From contig CABRNK010000018.1 in NCBI GenBank assembly GCA_902472305.1, forward strand, positions 1 to 59,956: 59,956 bases of DNA, given 5' to 3'. Position numbers and translations under genes: made by a program. Positions 43,571 through 52,680 of the stretch are shown here, one piece after another. The notes beneath the pieces were generated by a model. The model was not told where the DNA came from and searched no databases. It was given only the letters and a program-made list of their open reading frames with translations. Origin of the DNA: Hominenteromicrobium sp900549945 (GTDB lineage: Bacteria > Bacillota > Clostridia > Oscillospirales > Acutalibacteraceae). The stretch's first letter is position 1. Each line of letters starts with the position of its first letter.

Positions 43571-43604
43571 AAAAAACGCGCGCCAAAGGCACGCGTTTGG
43601 TTTT
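43571..43604 (-). terminator. terminator of the dehydratase/activase pair
   Basis: GC-rich stem reading ACGCGTGCC / GGCGCGCGT on the minus strand, then a T run (43571-43576). It begins at the stop codon. Confidence 0.8.
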
Positions 43605-44874
43605 ATTCTGCGCTCTCCATGTTTTCCTTCGCCACGGCGAGCATCAGCTTGATGCGGTTTTCCTGATTGACCTTCGTCGCGCCCGGGTCGTAATCGATCG
43701 GGACGATATTCGACCGCGGGTACAGGTTCTTCAGATTGCGGATCATGCCCTTGCCGACGATATGGTTCGGCAGGCAGCCGAACGGCTGGGCGCAGATGAT
43801 GTTCGGGTAGCCGCTCTCGATCAGTTCCATCATTTCAGCGGTCAGCAGCCAGCCCTCGCCCATCTTGCAGCCGTAGCCGATCACGCCGTCGATCAGCTTT
43901 TTCAGGTGCATGTAGGCCGAGGGCACCGTGAAGCGGTTTGAGATTGTATTCGCATGCTCGACCGCGTGGATCACGTGCTTTTCGATGCCGGTAAGATAAT
44001 CGAACATGATCTTGACGACCTTGTATTTCGCGTGGCTGCCGCCGTACAGCTTGATGTCCTCCATGCGGTTGTCCACCTTGAAGAGCATGAAGCCGATCAC
44101 GCCCGGCACCATCGTCTCGCAGCCCTGCGAGAACAGGAACTCCTCGAGATCGTTGTTGCCGATCGGCGAATACTTGACGTAGATCTCGCCGACAACGCCG
44201 ACGCGCACCTTCTTCTCTCCGGTCACGGGCAGCCGGGCGAAATCGGCGGCGATCTGCGGCAGATAGCGCTCCATTTCCTTTGCGGTGTAGCCCTTATCCT
44301 CCGCGAACATCGCGGTCAGTCTTTCGGTCCAGCCGTCGACCAGTGCGCGGCTCGCGCCGGCCTCCTGCTCATAGGGACGCGTCTGGTTGTGCATCAGCAT
44401 CAGAAGGTCGCCGTAAGCCAGCACCGCGAGCGCCTTGCGGATCATCGGCAGCGTCAGCTTAAAGCCGCTGTTCTTTTCGAGGCCCGAGAGGTTCAGCGAA
44501 ATGACCGGGATATGCGAGAGGCCGTCCTTTTCGAGCGCCTTGCGCAGCAGATGGATGTAGTTTGAGGCGCGGCAGCCGCCGCCCGTCTGGGTGATGATCA
44601 GCGCCGTCTTGTTCAGGTCGTACTTCCCGCTGTGCAGCGCGTCCATCATCTGGCCGATCGTCAGAAGCGCCGGGTAGCAGGTATCGTTGTGCACATATTT
44701 GAGTCCCTCGTCCACGATCTGGCGGCCGCGCGTCTGCAGGATCTCCACATTGTAGCCGTAGGCCTTAAAGAGGTTTTCAAACAGCTTGAAGTGGATCGGC
44801 AGCATATTCGGCGCAAGGATCGTGTAATCCTTCTTCATTTCCTTCGTGAATTCCACGCGTTTTGCAGCGTCCAT
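43603..44874 (-). CDS. 2-hydroxyacyl-CoA dehydratase-type subunit (C-terminal half of the large activase-related protein)
   Basis: About 423 residues. VEFTKEMKKDYTILAPNMLP and NDTCYPALLTIGQMMDAL, GCRASNYIHLLRKAL and CAQPFGCLPNHIVGKG contain cysteines expected for the 4Fe-4S of HgdB/FldC-like proteins. In many Clostridia this segment is the end of one chain of about 1,400 residues whose start is the activase encoded upstream; here it is separate. The ATG at 44874 has no ribosome site; an AAAGAAAGGATAGG lies 30 bases earlier without an in-frame start nearby. Substrate unknown. Confidence 0.75.
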   Translation of the reverse strand: MDAAKRVEFTKEMKKDYTILAPNMLPIHFKLFENLFKAYGYNVEILQTRGRQIVDEGLKYVHNDTCYPALLTIGQMMDALHSGKYDLNKTALIITQTGGGCRASNYIHLLRKALEKDGLSHIPVISLNLSGLEKNSGFKLTLPMIRKALAVLAYGDLLMLMHNQTRPYEQEAGASRALVDGWTERLTAMFAEDKGYTAKEMERYLPQIAADFARLPVTGEKKVRVGVVGEIYVKYSPIGNNDLEEFLFSQGCETMVPGVIGFMLFKVDNRMEDIKLYGGSHAKYKVVKIMFDYLTGIEKHVIHAVEHANTISNRFTVPSAYMHLKKLIDGVIGYGCKMGEGWLLTAEMMELIESGYPNIICAQPFGCLPNHIVGKGMIRNLKNLYPRSNIVPIDYDPGATKVNQENRIKLMLAVAKENMESAE

Positions 44875-44930
44875 ATTGATAACCGCGGCTTTCGCACAGC
44901 AAAAGCCTATCCTTTCTTTGGGAATCCGGG

Positions 44931-44965
44931 GCCGGGCGCCGCGCGGGGCTTTTCCCGCGCCCGGC
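44931..44965 (-). other. intercistronic GC hairpin
   Basis: GCCGGGCGC (44931-44939) pairs with GCGCCCGGC (44957-44965), right after the activase stop. It has no T run, so RNA processing or translational control is more likely than termination. Confidence 0.55.
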
Positions 44966-47908
44966 TTACAGCAGGTCGAGTGCGGCGAACAAGCTGCGCA
45001 GGCGGATGCGCACCGCGCCGAGGTTCGTGATTTCGTCGATCTTGAGCTGGGTGTAGATCCTGCCGCCGTCGTGCAGGATCGAGCGCACCTCGTCGGTCGT
45101 GATCGCATCGACGCCGCAGCCGAACGAAACGAGCTGGATCAGGTTCACGCGCCTGTCGTTTTGATCGACGACGTATTTTGCCGCTGCGTACAGCCGGGAG
45201 TGGTACGTCCACTGGTTGAGCACGCCGGTCGGGAACTTCTCGACCTTCGCGGAAACGGCGTCCTCGGTGACGACGACCGCGCCGCAGTCGCAGATCAGGC
45301 CGTCGATGCCGTGGTTGATTTCGGGGTCGATGTGGTACGGCCGCCCCGCCAGCACGATAACCGGCTTGTTCTGCTCGCCGGCGAGCTTCAAGAACTTGTC
45401 GCCGATCGCGCGGCAGGCGCGCATGTAGAGGTCATATTCGGCGTAGGCGGCGTCCGCGGCCTTCTTCACATCCTGCTTTGTGAAATCGCCCTTCAGGCGG
45501 CGGCGCAGGATCTCGTACATCTTGCCCGGGAAATCGCGGCGGCGGTGCAGGCCCACGTAGTCGCCGATGAAAACGGTTTCCTTCAGCTTCGGGATATTCG
45601 AGGAAATGACCTCCGGGTAATAGGCGACAACCGGACAGTTGTAGTGGTTGTCGCCTAGGCCCTCGTCGAAGTTATACGACATGCAGGGGTAGAAGATCGC
45701 GTCCACGCCGCTGTCGAGCAGCGCCTCGACATGGCCGTGCATCAGCTTGGCCGGGAAGCACGCCGTGTCGGACGGGATTGTGTGCTGGCCCTTGAGGTAC
45801 AGCGCGCGGTTCGAAGCCGGCGAGGTCATCACGTCGTAGCCGAGCGATGTGAAGAACTTGTGCCAAAACGGCAGCAGCTCGTACATGTTGAGGCCCATCG
45901 GGATGCCGATGACAGGCTTGCCCGTGTCCTTGTATGTATAGCGAGCCAGAAGCCTGCGCTTTTCTTCGAACATATTGTATTTCGTCTCAGTGGACTTCAC
46001 GCCCGTGACCGGCTTTTCGCAGCGGTTGCCGCTGATGAACTTCCGGCCGCCCGAGAAAGTGTTGACGGTCAGCTTGCAGTTGTTCGAGCAGCCGTGGCAC
46101 GTAATCGCCTTGACGCTGTGCGTGAACTCGTCGAGCGCCTCGGCTGAAAGCAGCGTGGACGTCGGCAGCTCGCCGCCCTTTGCGAGCGTCTTTTCGCGCG
46201 CGTACAGCGCCGCGCCGTAGGCGCCCATCAGGCCGGCGATCGTCGGGCGCACAACATCGCGTCCGATTTCCTGCTCGAAGGCGCGGAGCACCGCGTCGTT
46301 CAGGAATGTGCCGCCCTGCACGACGATCTCTTTGCCGATGGCCGAGGAATCGACCGCGCGGATCACCTTGTACAGCGCGTTTTTGACGACGCTGATCGAG
46401 AGGCCGGCGGAGATGCTTTCGACGGTCGCGCCGTCCTTCTGCGCCTGCTTGACCGAGGAATTCATGAACACCGTGCAGCGCGAGCCGAGGTCAACCGGGC
46501 GGTCGGCGAACAGGCCGAGCTTTGCGAACTCCTCGATCGAATAGCCGAGCGCGCCGGCAAAGGTCTGCAGGAAAGAGCCGCAACCCGAGGAACAGGCCTC
46601 GTTGAGGAAAATATCGTCGATCACGCCGCTGCCGATCTTAAAGCACTTGATGTCCTGCCCGCCGATGTCGATGATGAAATCGACCTTCGGGTTGAACGCG
46701 CGCGCCGCGTAGAAATGCGCCATCGTCTCGACGATGCCGTAATCGACGGAAAACGCGTTTTTGATGATGTCCTCGCCGTAGCCCGTAGCCGCGGCGGCGC
46801 AGATCTTCGCCGTCGGAAAGCGGCTGTAAACCTCCTGCAAAAATTCGCGGATCAGCGGGACCGGGTTGCCGCTGTTCGGCATGTAGCGCGTGCACACGAC
46901 ACCGCCGTCCATATCCGTAACGACCGCCTTGACCGTCGTAGAGCCGGCGTCGATGCCGATAAAGACCGGCTCGCCGTTGCAGATGCCGTCGCGGATCGTG
47001 ACGCCCGCCTTGTTGTGGCGCTCGAGAAACGCGCCGTATTCCGCCTGATCCTTAAAGAGCGGCGGACAGGCGCGGTACTCCTCCTTCGCCGTGTAGTGGG
47101 CGATGCTGTTGATCAGCGTTTTGAGCGGCACGGCCGCGCCGTCCGCCGCAAACGCCGCGCCGAGCGCGACGAAATAGAGCGAATTTTCCGGACAGATGCC
47201 GGTGATGCCGAGCGTGTCGTCAAACGCGGCGCGCAACTCGGAGAGGAAGGTCATCGGGCCGCCGAGGTAGACGACCTTGCCCGCAATCTCGCGGCCCTGC
47301 GCAAGACCCGCGACCGTCTGGTTCACGACGGCGTACAGGATGCTCGCGGCAACGTCCTTCTTGAGCGCGCCCTGATTCAAAAGCGGCTGGATGTCGCTCT
47401 TTGCGAAAACGCCGCAGCGCGAGGCGATCGTGTAGATCTTCTCGTGCTCCTTCGCGAGCGCGTTGAGCTCGTCCGGCGTGATGTTCAAAAGCGTCGCCAT
47501 CTGGTCGATAAACGCGCCGGTACCGCCGGCGCAGGAGCCGTTCATGCGCACCTCGAGGCCGGCGGTGTTGCTGCCGTCCGTCAAAAAGAGGATTTTCGCG
47601 TCCTCGCCGCCGAGCTCGATAACCGCGTCCGTGCCCGGCACGAGCCGGTTCACCGCAATGCGCGTGGCGTAAACCTCCTGCACAAACTGGATGCCGCTGC
47701 GCTCCGCAAGGCCCATGCCCGCGGAGCCCGAAATGCTCAGCAGCACCTTTCCATCCGGAAATTCGGCCTCCACCTCGCGGAGCATTTCGACAGATTTCTC
47801 CACGATGCGCGAGAGGTGGCGCTCATATTTGGAAAATAAAATCTCATTCTGGTCGTTCAAAACGACGCATTTCAGCGTCGTCGAGCCGACGTCCAGTCCG
47901 ACTCTCAT
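44966..47908 (-). CDS. acyl-CoA dehydratase activase-related protein (two BcrA/HgdC ATPase domains plus DUF2229)
   Basis: 980 residues. Two BadF/BadG/BcrA/HgdC-type ATPase domains: the first from GLDVGSTTLKCVVLNDQNE (3-21), the second from FIGIDAGSTTVKAVVTD (about 312). Cluster motifs NGSCAGGTGAFIDQMA and NEACSSGCGSFLQTFA lie in them. The C-terminal third is DUF2229, with PSDTACFPAKLMHGHVEA. Such activases use ATP to send single electrons to a dehydratase; the role of the large double form is not known. It is cotranscribed with the following dehydratase-like gene. Confidence 0.88.
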   Translation of the reverse strand: MRVGLDVGSTTLKCVVLNDQNEILFSKYERHLSRIVEKSVEMLREVEAEFPDGKVLLSISGSAGMGLAERSGIQFVQEVYATRIAVNRLVPGTDAVIELGGEDAKILFLTDGSNTAGLEVRMNGSCAGGTGAFIDQMATLLNITPDELNALAKEHEKIYTIASRCGVFAKSDIQPLLNQGALKKDVAASILYAVVNQTVAGLAQGREIAGKVVYLGGPMTFLSELRAAFDDTLGITGICPENSLYFVALGAAFAADGAAVPLKTLINSIAHYTAKEEYRACPPLFKDQAEYGAFLERHNKAGVTIRDGICNGEPVFIGIDAGSTTVKAVVTDMDGGVVCTRYMPNSGNPVPLIREFLQEVYSRFPTAKICAAAATGYGEDIIKNAFSVDYGIVETMAHFYAARAFNPKVDFIIDIGGQDIKCFKIGSGVIDDIFLNEACSSGCGSFLQTFAGALGYSIEEFAKLGLFADRPVDLGSRCTVFMNSSVKQAQKDGATVESISAGLSISVVKNALYKVIRAVDSSAIGKEIVVQGGTFLNDAVLRAFEQEIGRDVVRPTIAGLMGAYGAALYAREKTLAKGGELPTSTLLSAEALDEFTHSVKAITCHGCSNNCKLTVNTFSGGRKFISGNRCEKPVTGVKSTETKYNMFEEKRRLLARYTYKDTGKPVIGIPMGLNMYELLPFWHKFFTSLGYDVMTSPASNRALYLKGQHTIPSDTACFPAKLMHGHVEALLDSGVDAIFYPCMSYNFDEGLGDNHYNCPVVAYYPEVISSNIPKLKETVFIGDYVGLHRRRDFPGKMYEILRRRLKGDFTKQDVKKAADAAYAEYDLYMRACRAIGDKFLKLAGEQNKPVIVLAGRPYHIDPEINHGIDGLICDCGAVVVTEDAVSAKVEKFPTGVLNQWTYHSRLYAAAKYVVDQNDRRVNLIQLVSFGCGVDAITTDEVRSILHDGGRIYTQLKIDEITNLGAVRIRLRSLFAALDLL

Positions 47909-48200
47909 GCGTAACCCATCCTTTCCACGGCGCCTTTCTGCGCGCCGCTGCGGAATCTTCGTTTCTCCTTTTCGCGCGCCGCGCAGGCAAAGCGCCGCGG
48001 CACACTGTTTTCATCTGAACATTTATATTATCATAACACACCCGGCAGAACAATTCAATACGAGCGCTCCTGCGGAAAATGTAAAAAATTCTGGGGCTTC
48101 TGCGTTTATTTTCCGCGCAAAACGGCGGAATCGGTTTATCATGGCGGCGTATACCGCCGCATATATTGTTTTGAATACGCAGAAAGGACGGTTCCGAACC

Positions 48201-49193
48201 ATGACTAAGAAATATTTTCCGGGCGCAAACACCGGCCGCGGCTTCATCGGGCACTTTGAAAGCATCGTGCCGCCGTGGGAAAAGCCGCACTACACCTATA
48301 TCCTGAAGGGCGGACCGGGCGTGGGCAAGAACACGCTGATGAAAAAGGTATCGTGCCTCGCGCGGGCAAACGGCTTTGCTGTGGAGGAATTCCGGTGCGC
48401 GAGCGACCCCGAAAGCCTAGACGCCGTGCGCATCCCGCAGAAAGGGATTGTCCTTCTGGACGGCACCGCCCCGCACACGGTGGACCCCGCCGTCCCCGGT
48501 GTGGAGGGCGAAATTTTGAACCTCGGGCACTTTCTGCACCGCGAGGCCTTCGCACGGCGGCGCGGCGAGCTGCAGCTTCTGCTCTCGGAAAACCGCGCGC
48601 ATTACGGCGCGGCCTTCGCGTGCCTCAGCGCCGCGGGCACGCTGCGCCGCGCCGCCGTGACGGACGCCGCGCGCTCCGCCGACCTGCCGATGATTCGCGC
48701 CTTCCTGCGCGAGGGCTTCCCCCTTTCCGCGCCCGGCGGCACGCGCACCTTGTTCCTGCGCACGCCGACGCCCGGCGGCGTCATCGACCTGCGCGAAACC
48801 GTCGGCACAGACAACACGGTCTTTCTGCCCGGCATCCTCGGCGCCGTGTTCCTGCGCGAGGCCGCAACGCTCGCGGACGGCACGCGCGCCGAGGTCTTTC
48901 TGGATTTCCTCACGCCGGAGCTGCCCCAGTGCATCCGCCTGCCGGACAGCGGCACGATGCTCTGCGCCGTGGATGACACGCACAGCACGCTGAATGAATT
49001 TCTGCTCAGCCCGATTCCGGAATTCGTCTCCTTTGCGCTGCACGAGGCCGACCTGCTCACCGCCCGCGCCGTCGAAGCGCTGCGCCTGTGCAAGCGCACG
49101 CACGACGCGATCGAGACGCTCTACCGCCCCTATGTCGATTACGACCGCGTCGACCGGGAAACACAGGCGCTGCTCGAAAAGCTCGACCTGTGA
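48201..49193 (+). CDS. P-loop ATPase (PRK06851-like) with altered Walker A
   Basis: 330 residues. YFPGANTGRGFIGHFESIV and YILKGGPGVGKNTLMKKV match a Bacillus/Clostridia ATPase family of unknown role. Its Walker A ends GKNT rather than GK[ST], so the usual Mg-binding serine/threonine is an asparagine, which should weaken hydrolysis. Start at 48201 with AGAAAGGACG. It is divergent from the activase gene; the gap 47909-48200 holds only AT-rich control DNA. Confidence 0.72.
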   Translation: MTKKYFPGANTGRGFIGHFESIVPPWEKPHYTYILKGGPGVGKNTLMKKVSCLARANGFAVEEFRCASDPESLDAVRIPQKGIVLLDGTAPHTVDPAVPGVEGEILNLGHFLHREAFARRRGELQLLLSENRAHYGAAFACLSAAGTLRRAAVTDAARSADLPMIRAFLREGFPLSAPGGTRTLFLRTPTPGGVIDLRETVGTDNTVFLPGILGAVFLREAATLADGTRAEVFLDFLTPELPQCIRLPDSGTMLCAVDDTHSTLNEFLLSPIPEFVSFALHEADLLTARAVEALRLCKRTHDAIETLYRPYVDYDRVDRETQALLEKLDL

Positions 49194-49200
49194 AAGCAGA

Positions 49201-49240
49201 AAGCCGCAGGGCCCGAAAAACGGGACCCCGCGGCTTTTTT
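49201..49240 (+). terminator. terminator between convergent ATPase and nagB genes
   Basis: AGCCGC...GCCCG / CGGG...GCGGCT hairpin with a six-T tail rightward and an A run on the left. Confidence 0.82.
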
Positions 49241-49274
49241 CACGCCCGCGGAAAGCCGCGGCGCGCGGCTCTGT

Positions 49275-49991
49275 TTAGTTTTCGGAGAGGATGACCGTGA
49301 CGTTCTTGTGCAGCTGGAGCACGGAGGCCGGCACTTCCGGCGTCACCGGGCCGTAGAACGCCTTCTCGACGATCGCCTTTTTGTCGGCACCCGCAATCAG
49401 AAGGATCTTATCCGCTTTCATGATCGTGCCGATGCCCATCGTGATCGCCTGCGTCGGCACATCCTCGCGGCGCTCGAAGAGGCGCGCGTTCGCGTTGATC
49501 GTGCTCTCGGTCAGCGCGACCGTGTGCACCGCCGTCGGGAAATGGTCCGTCGGCTCGTTGAAGCCGATGTGGCCGTTGTGGCCGATGCCGAGAAGCTGGA
49601 GGTCTACGCCGCCGAGCGACTCGATGAACGACTCATAGCGGGCCGCCTCGGCCTCGAGATCCTCCGCAAAGCCGTTCGGCACATGTGTGTTCGCCTTGTC
49701 GATGTTCACGTGGTCGAACAGGTTGTCGTTCATAAAGTAGCGGTAGCTGTTCGGGTTCTCCCCGGAGAGGCCGCAGTATTCGTCGAGGTTGACCGTCTGC
49801 ACGCGGGAGAAATCGAGAATTCCCTTTTCGCAGCCCTCGACCAGCGTCTTATATGTACCGATCGGCGAGGAGCCCGTTGCGAGGCCGAGCACACTTTCGG
49901 GCTTTAAGAGCACCTGCGCGCCGATCATGCTCGCGGCGAGCGCGCTCATCTCGTCGTAGTTTTTCACTTTAATCATGCGTAACGAAGCCAT
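49275..49991 (-). CDS. nagB: glucosamine-6-phosphate deaminase
   Basis: 238 residues, normal for NagB. Motifs LGLATGSSPIGTYK, NLDEYCGLSGENPNSYRYF (catalytic acidic pair) and GIGHNGHIGFNEP are complete. It converts glucosamine-6-phosphate to fructose-6-phosphate and ammonia. No nagA or transporter is adjacent. Start at MASLRM; the MIKVKNYDEM methionine five codons later is an alternative. Confidence 0.95.
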   Translation of the reverse strand: MASLRMIKVKNYDEMSALAASMIGAQVLLKPESVLGLATGSSPIGTYKTLVEGCEKGILDFSRVQTVNLDEYCGLSGENPNSYRYFMNDNLFDHVNIDKANTHVPNGFAEDLEAEAARYESFIESLGGVDLQLLGIGHNGHIGFNEPTDHFPTAVHTVALTESTINANARLFERREDVPTQAITMGIGTIMKADKILLIAGADKKAIVEKAFYGPVTPEVPASVLQLHKNVTVILSEN

Positions 49992-50089
49992 TTCAATACC
50001 AATCCTTTCATCGCCGCCGGTTTTCCGCGCGGCATCCTTTACCTACACTATACCACACCCCGCAGGAAAAAGGAAGCCCCCGCGGGCCT

Positions 50090-51010
50090 TTACGCGCTCT
50101 TTTTCCGGGCGGCCCGCCGGCCGCGCAGCGCGGAAAACGGGATCTGCGCGAGCACGACCGCCGCAAAGACAAGCGCGCAGCCGAACGCCTCGCGCCCCGT
50201 CATGCCCTGCCCGAGCAGCAGCCAGCCGGAAAGCGCCGCGAAAACCGATTCGAGGCTCATAATCAAGGAGGCGACCGCGGGCTGCGTGTCTTTCTGCCCG
50301 AGGATCTGGAACGTGTAGCCGACGCCGCTCGAGATCAGGCCCGTGTACAGGATCGGCCCCCAGCTTCTGAGTATGTCGTGCAGGTCGGGCGTTTCCACAA
50401 GGAACGCCACGGCTGTGGAAAACGCGCCGGCCACGAGGAACTGGACGCACGAGAGCTCCACGCCGCTGACAGCGGGCGAAAAGCGGTCCACAAGCAGAAT
50501 ATGTACGGAGAAGCAGGCCGCGCAGAGAATCACGAATAAGTCGCCCGAGCCGATCGTGAAATCCTCCTTGATGCTCAGAAGATACGTGCCCGCCGCCGCG
50601 ATCACGACGCTGACCCACACGGGCAGCGCGACGCGCTTTTTAAAGAGCAGGCCGAGCAGCGGCACGATGACGATGTAAAGCGCCGTGAGAAAGCCCGCCT
50701 TGCCGACCGTCGTGTACTGAATGCCGATCTGCTGTAAGCTCGATGCAACGCCAAGCGCAAGGCCGCACAGCGCGCCGCCGAGCCAGAGCGTTTTGCGGGA
50801 CCGCGGCGCCGCGCCGTCCGTCCCTTCCTCCCCCTGCCGGCGGCGCAGAAACAAAATGACCGGCAAAAGGCCGAGCGCCGCGACAAAGTTGCGCACGCCG
50901 TTGAACGTAAACGGCCCGAGGTGGTCCATGCCGAGGCTCTGCGCCACAAAGGCCGTGCCCCAAATCAGCGCGGTCAGCGTCAAAAGCAGCGCGCCCCTGA
51001 ATCGTTTCAA
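50090..51010 (-). CDS. EamA/DMT family transporter
   Basis: 306 residues, ten predicted membrane segments in two EamA repeats. The first repeat starts LTLTALIWGTAFVAQSLG. A TTG at 51010 with GGAGGGA seven bases upstream is the best start; the longer frame upstream is not protein-like. It exports or imports metabolites; substrate unknown. It ends in a basic tail. Confidence 0.85.
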   Translation of the reverse strand: MKRFRGALLLTLTALIWGTAFVAQSLGMDHLGPFTFNGVRNFVAALGLLPVILFLRRRQGEEGTDGAAPRSRKTLWLGGALCGLALGVASSLQQIGIQYTTVGKAGFLTALYIVIVPLLGLLFKKRVALPVWVSVVIAAAGTYLLSIKEDFTIGSGDLFVILCAACFSVHILLVDRFSPAVSGVELSCVQFLVAGAFSTAVAFLVETPDLHDILRSWGPILYTGLISSGVGYTFQILGQKDTQPAVASLIMSLESVFAALSGWLLLGQGMTGREAFGCALVFAAVVLAQIPFSALRGRRAARKKSA

Positions 51011-51099
51011 ATCGATCGTCCCTCCATCGCTGTGGAAATTGATGCGCCGGGCGCCCCGCCCGGAAAAGGCGCTGCCCGCCGCACCCCGAAACGGGGCGG

Positions 51100-52467
51100 C
51101 TAGGCTTCTGCCTCCGCGCTGTCGTGCGTCAGGTTCTTCATCCAGTTGTACCGGTTGATCTTGACGACCGCGACAAAGCATTTTAAAATCTGGTCGGACT
51201 TCAGGCACGCGAACACCACCCAGGGCGGCGCGCCGAGATACGAGGCAATGATGGCGGAAGGCAGCACGACAAGAAAAACGAAGATCGTGTCGTTCTTAAA
51301 GACGAACGCGATGTCGCCGCCGGATTTCACAAGGCCGAACAGGCACGCCGCCTGATAGCAGGTGCCGATGATCGTGATCGAGATCACGTTGATAAACTGG
51401 CGCGAATACTCGATCGCCGCCGGGCTTGCGTTGTACAGGCTGATAAACGGGTCGCGCAGCAGAAACACCGCGATGCCCGAGAGCAGGCCGATGCCGAGGA
51501 AAATGACCTGCGTCGTGCGCGAATACTCGCGGATCTTGTCGATGCGCCCCGCGCCGACCGTCTTGCCCGTGATGATGCCGACGGCGCTCGAGAAGCCGTT
51601 CATCGCGATGTACATCATGTTGTGCAGCATGCCGGCAATGCTCGTCGCCGCGATGACGCCCGCGTCGAAGCGGCCGAGGATCATCGTCTGGCCCATCATG
51701 TTGACCGACCACACGATCTGCCCGCCGACGATCGGCATGCCGTAGCGGATGAAGTCGCGCGTCAGGCGGCGGTCACTGCGGAGCAGGTCGCGAAAGCGCA
51801 GGTTGAGCTTGCGGTCGACAAAGCGGACGTACACCACCATGACCGCCGACTCGACGATGCGGGAGATCAGCGTCGCAATCGCGGCGCCGGTCACGCCGAG
51901 CGCCGGAAAGCCGAGCTTGCCGAAAATCAGCACATAGTTTAAGGAAACGTTAACTGCGAGCGCGACAAACGAGACGTACAGGCCGATTTTCGCCGTCTCC
52001 ACCGCGCGCATCGAGGCAATCATCACCTGTGAGATGCAGAAGAACAGGTAGGAGAGGCAGACAACCCGCACGTACGGCGCGCCCATCTCAATTACCGAAG
52101 GGTCGTCTGTGAAGATCCCCATAATCTGCACCGGGAACGAGAACGCCACCAGCGTGATCAGGACGCCGATCAAAACGGCGAAGCGCACGCCGATTGACGC
52201 GATCTTCCGGATGCTGCCCGTATCGCGCTTGCCCCAATACTGGGCGGCGAGGATCAAAATCGCGCCCTCGATGCCCGCGACAAACATTTGCAGCAGCGTT
52301 TGGAGCTGGTTTCCGACGTACACGCCGGAAATCGCGCTGTCGCCGAGCGAGCCGACCATCAGGTTATCGGCAAAGTTCACCGCGAAGGTCACCGCATTTT
52401 GCAGCGCAATCGGGATCGCAAGGCGGATCAGCGTTTTGTAAAAGTCCCTGTCTCTCGTGAAAAACAT
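51100..52467 (-). CDS. MATE family efflux transporter
   Basis: 455 residues, twelve predicted segments. LIRLAIPIALQNAVTFAVNF at the start and a second-half repeat near GMPIVGGQIVWSVNMMGQT are typical. It exports organic cations with Na+ or H+. It has a consensus promoter at 52520-52548. Co-transcription with the DMT gene is possible (gap about 90 bases). Confidence 0.92.
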   Translation of the reverse strand: MFFTRDRDFYKTLIRLAIPIALQNAVTFAVNFADNLMVGSLGDSAISGVYVGNQLQTLLQMFVAGIEGAILILAAQYWGKRDTGSIRKIASIGVRFAVLIGVLITLVAFSFPVQIMGIFTDDPSVIEMGAPYVRVVCLSYLFFCISQVMIASMRAVETAKIGLYVSFVALAVNVSLNYVLIFGKLGFPALGVTGAAIATLISRIVESAVMVVYVRFVDRKLNLRFRDLLRSDRRLTRDFIRYGMPIVGGQIVWSVNMMGQTMILGRFDAGVIAATSIAGMLHNMMYIAMNGFSSAVGIITGKTVGAGRIDKIREYSRTTQVIFLGIGLLSGIAVFLLRDPFISLYNASPAAIEYSRQFINVISITIIGTCYQAACLFGLVKSGGDIAFVFKNDTIFVFLVVLPSAIIASYLGAPPWVVFACLKSDQILKCFVAVVKINRYNWMKNLTHDSAEAEA

Positions 52468-52519
52468 GCTTTCTACACTTCCTTTTCAATACAACCGCAC
52501 AAAACCGCGTATTCTGTTT

Positions 52520-52548
52520 GATTATAATGAACGCTGCGGCAAATGTCA
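52520..52548 (-). promoter_or_regulatory. consensus promoter of the MATE gene
   Basis: TTGACA (52548-52543), 17 bases, TATAAT (52525-52520), a perfect sigma-A match. Confidence 0.9.
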
Positions 52549-52617
52549 ATATAAGGAAAACACAAGAAAATGCATATATTATGCGGCAAACCGCCCGCAG
52601 ATATACCCAAAGGCCGC

Positions 52618-52655
52618 AAAAAAGCCCTCTGCGGGTCCATCCCCCGCAGAAGGCC
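52618..52655 (-). terminator. terminator of the binding-protein gene
   Basis: GCCTTCTGCGGG pairs with CCCGCAGAGGGC on the minus strand, then six Ts. It lies 25 bases past the stop. Confidence 0.88.
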
Positions 52656-52680
52656 CATCCTCTGCCGTATTTTTCGCGCG

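Noticed and set aside
44875..45108. 76 extra N-terminal codons of the dehydratase-like gene
   Set aside because: They are the off-frame image of the activase gene end and the hairpin; the sequence is low-complexity Ser/Arg/Ala.
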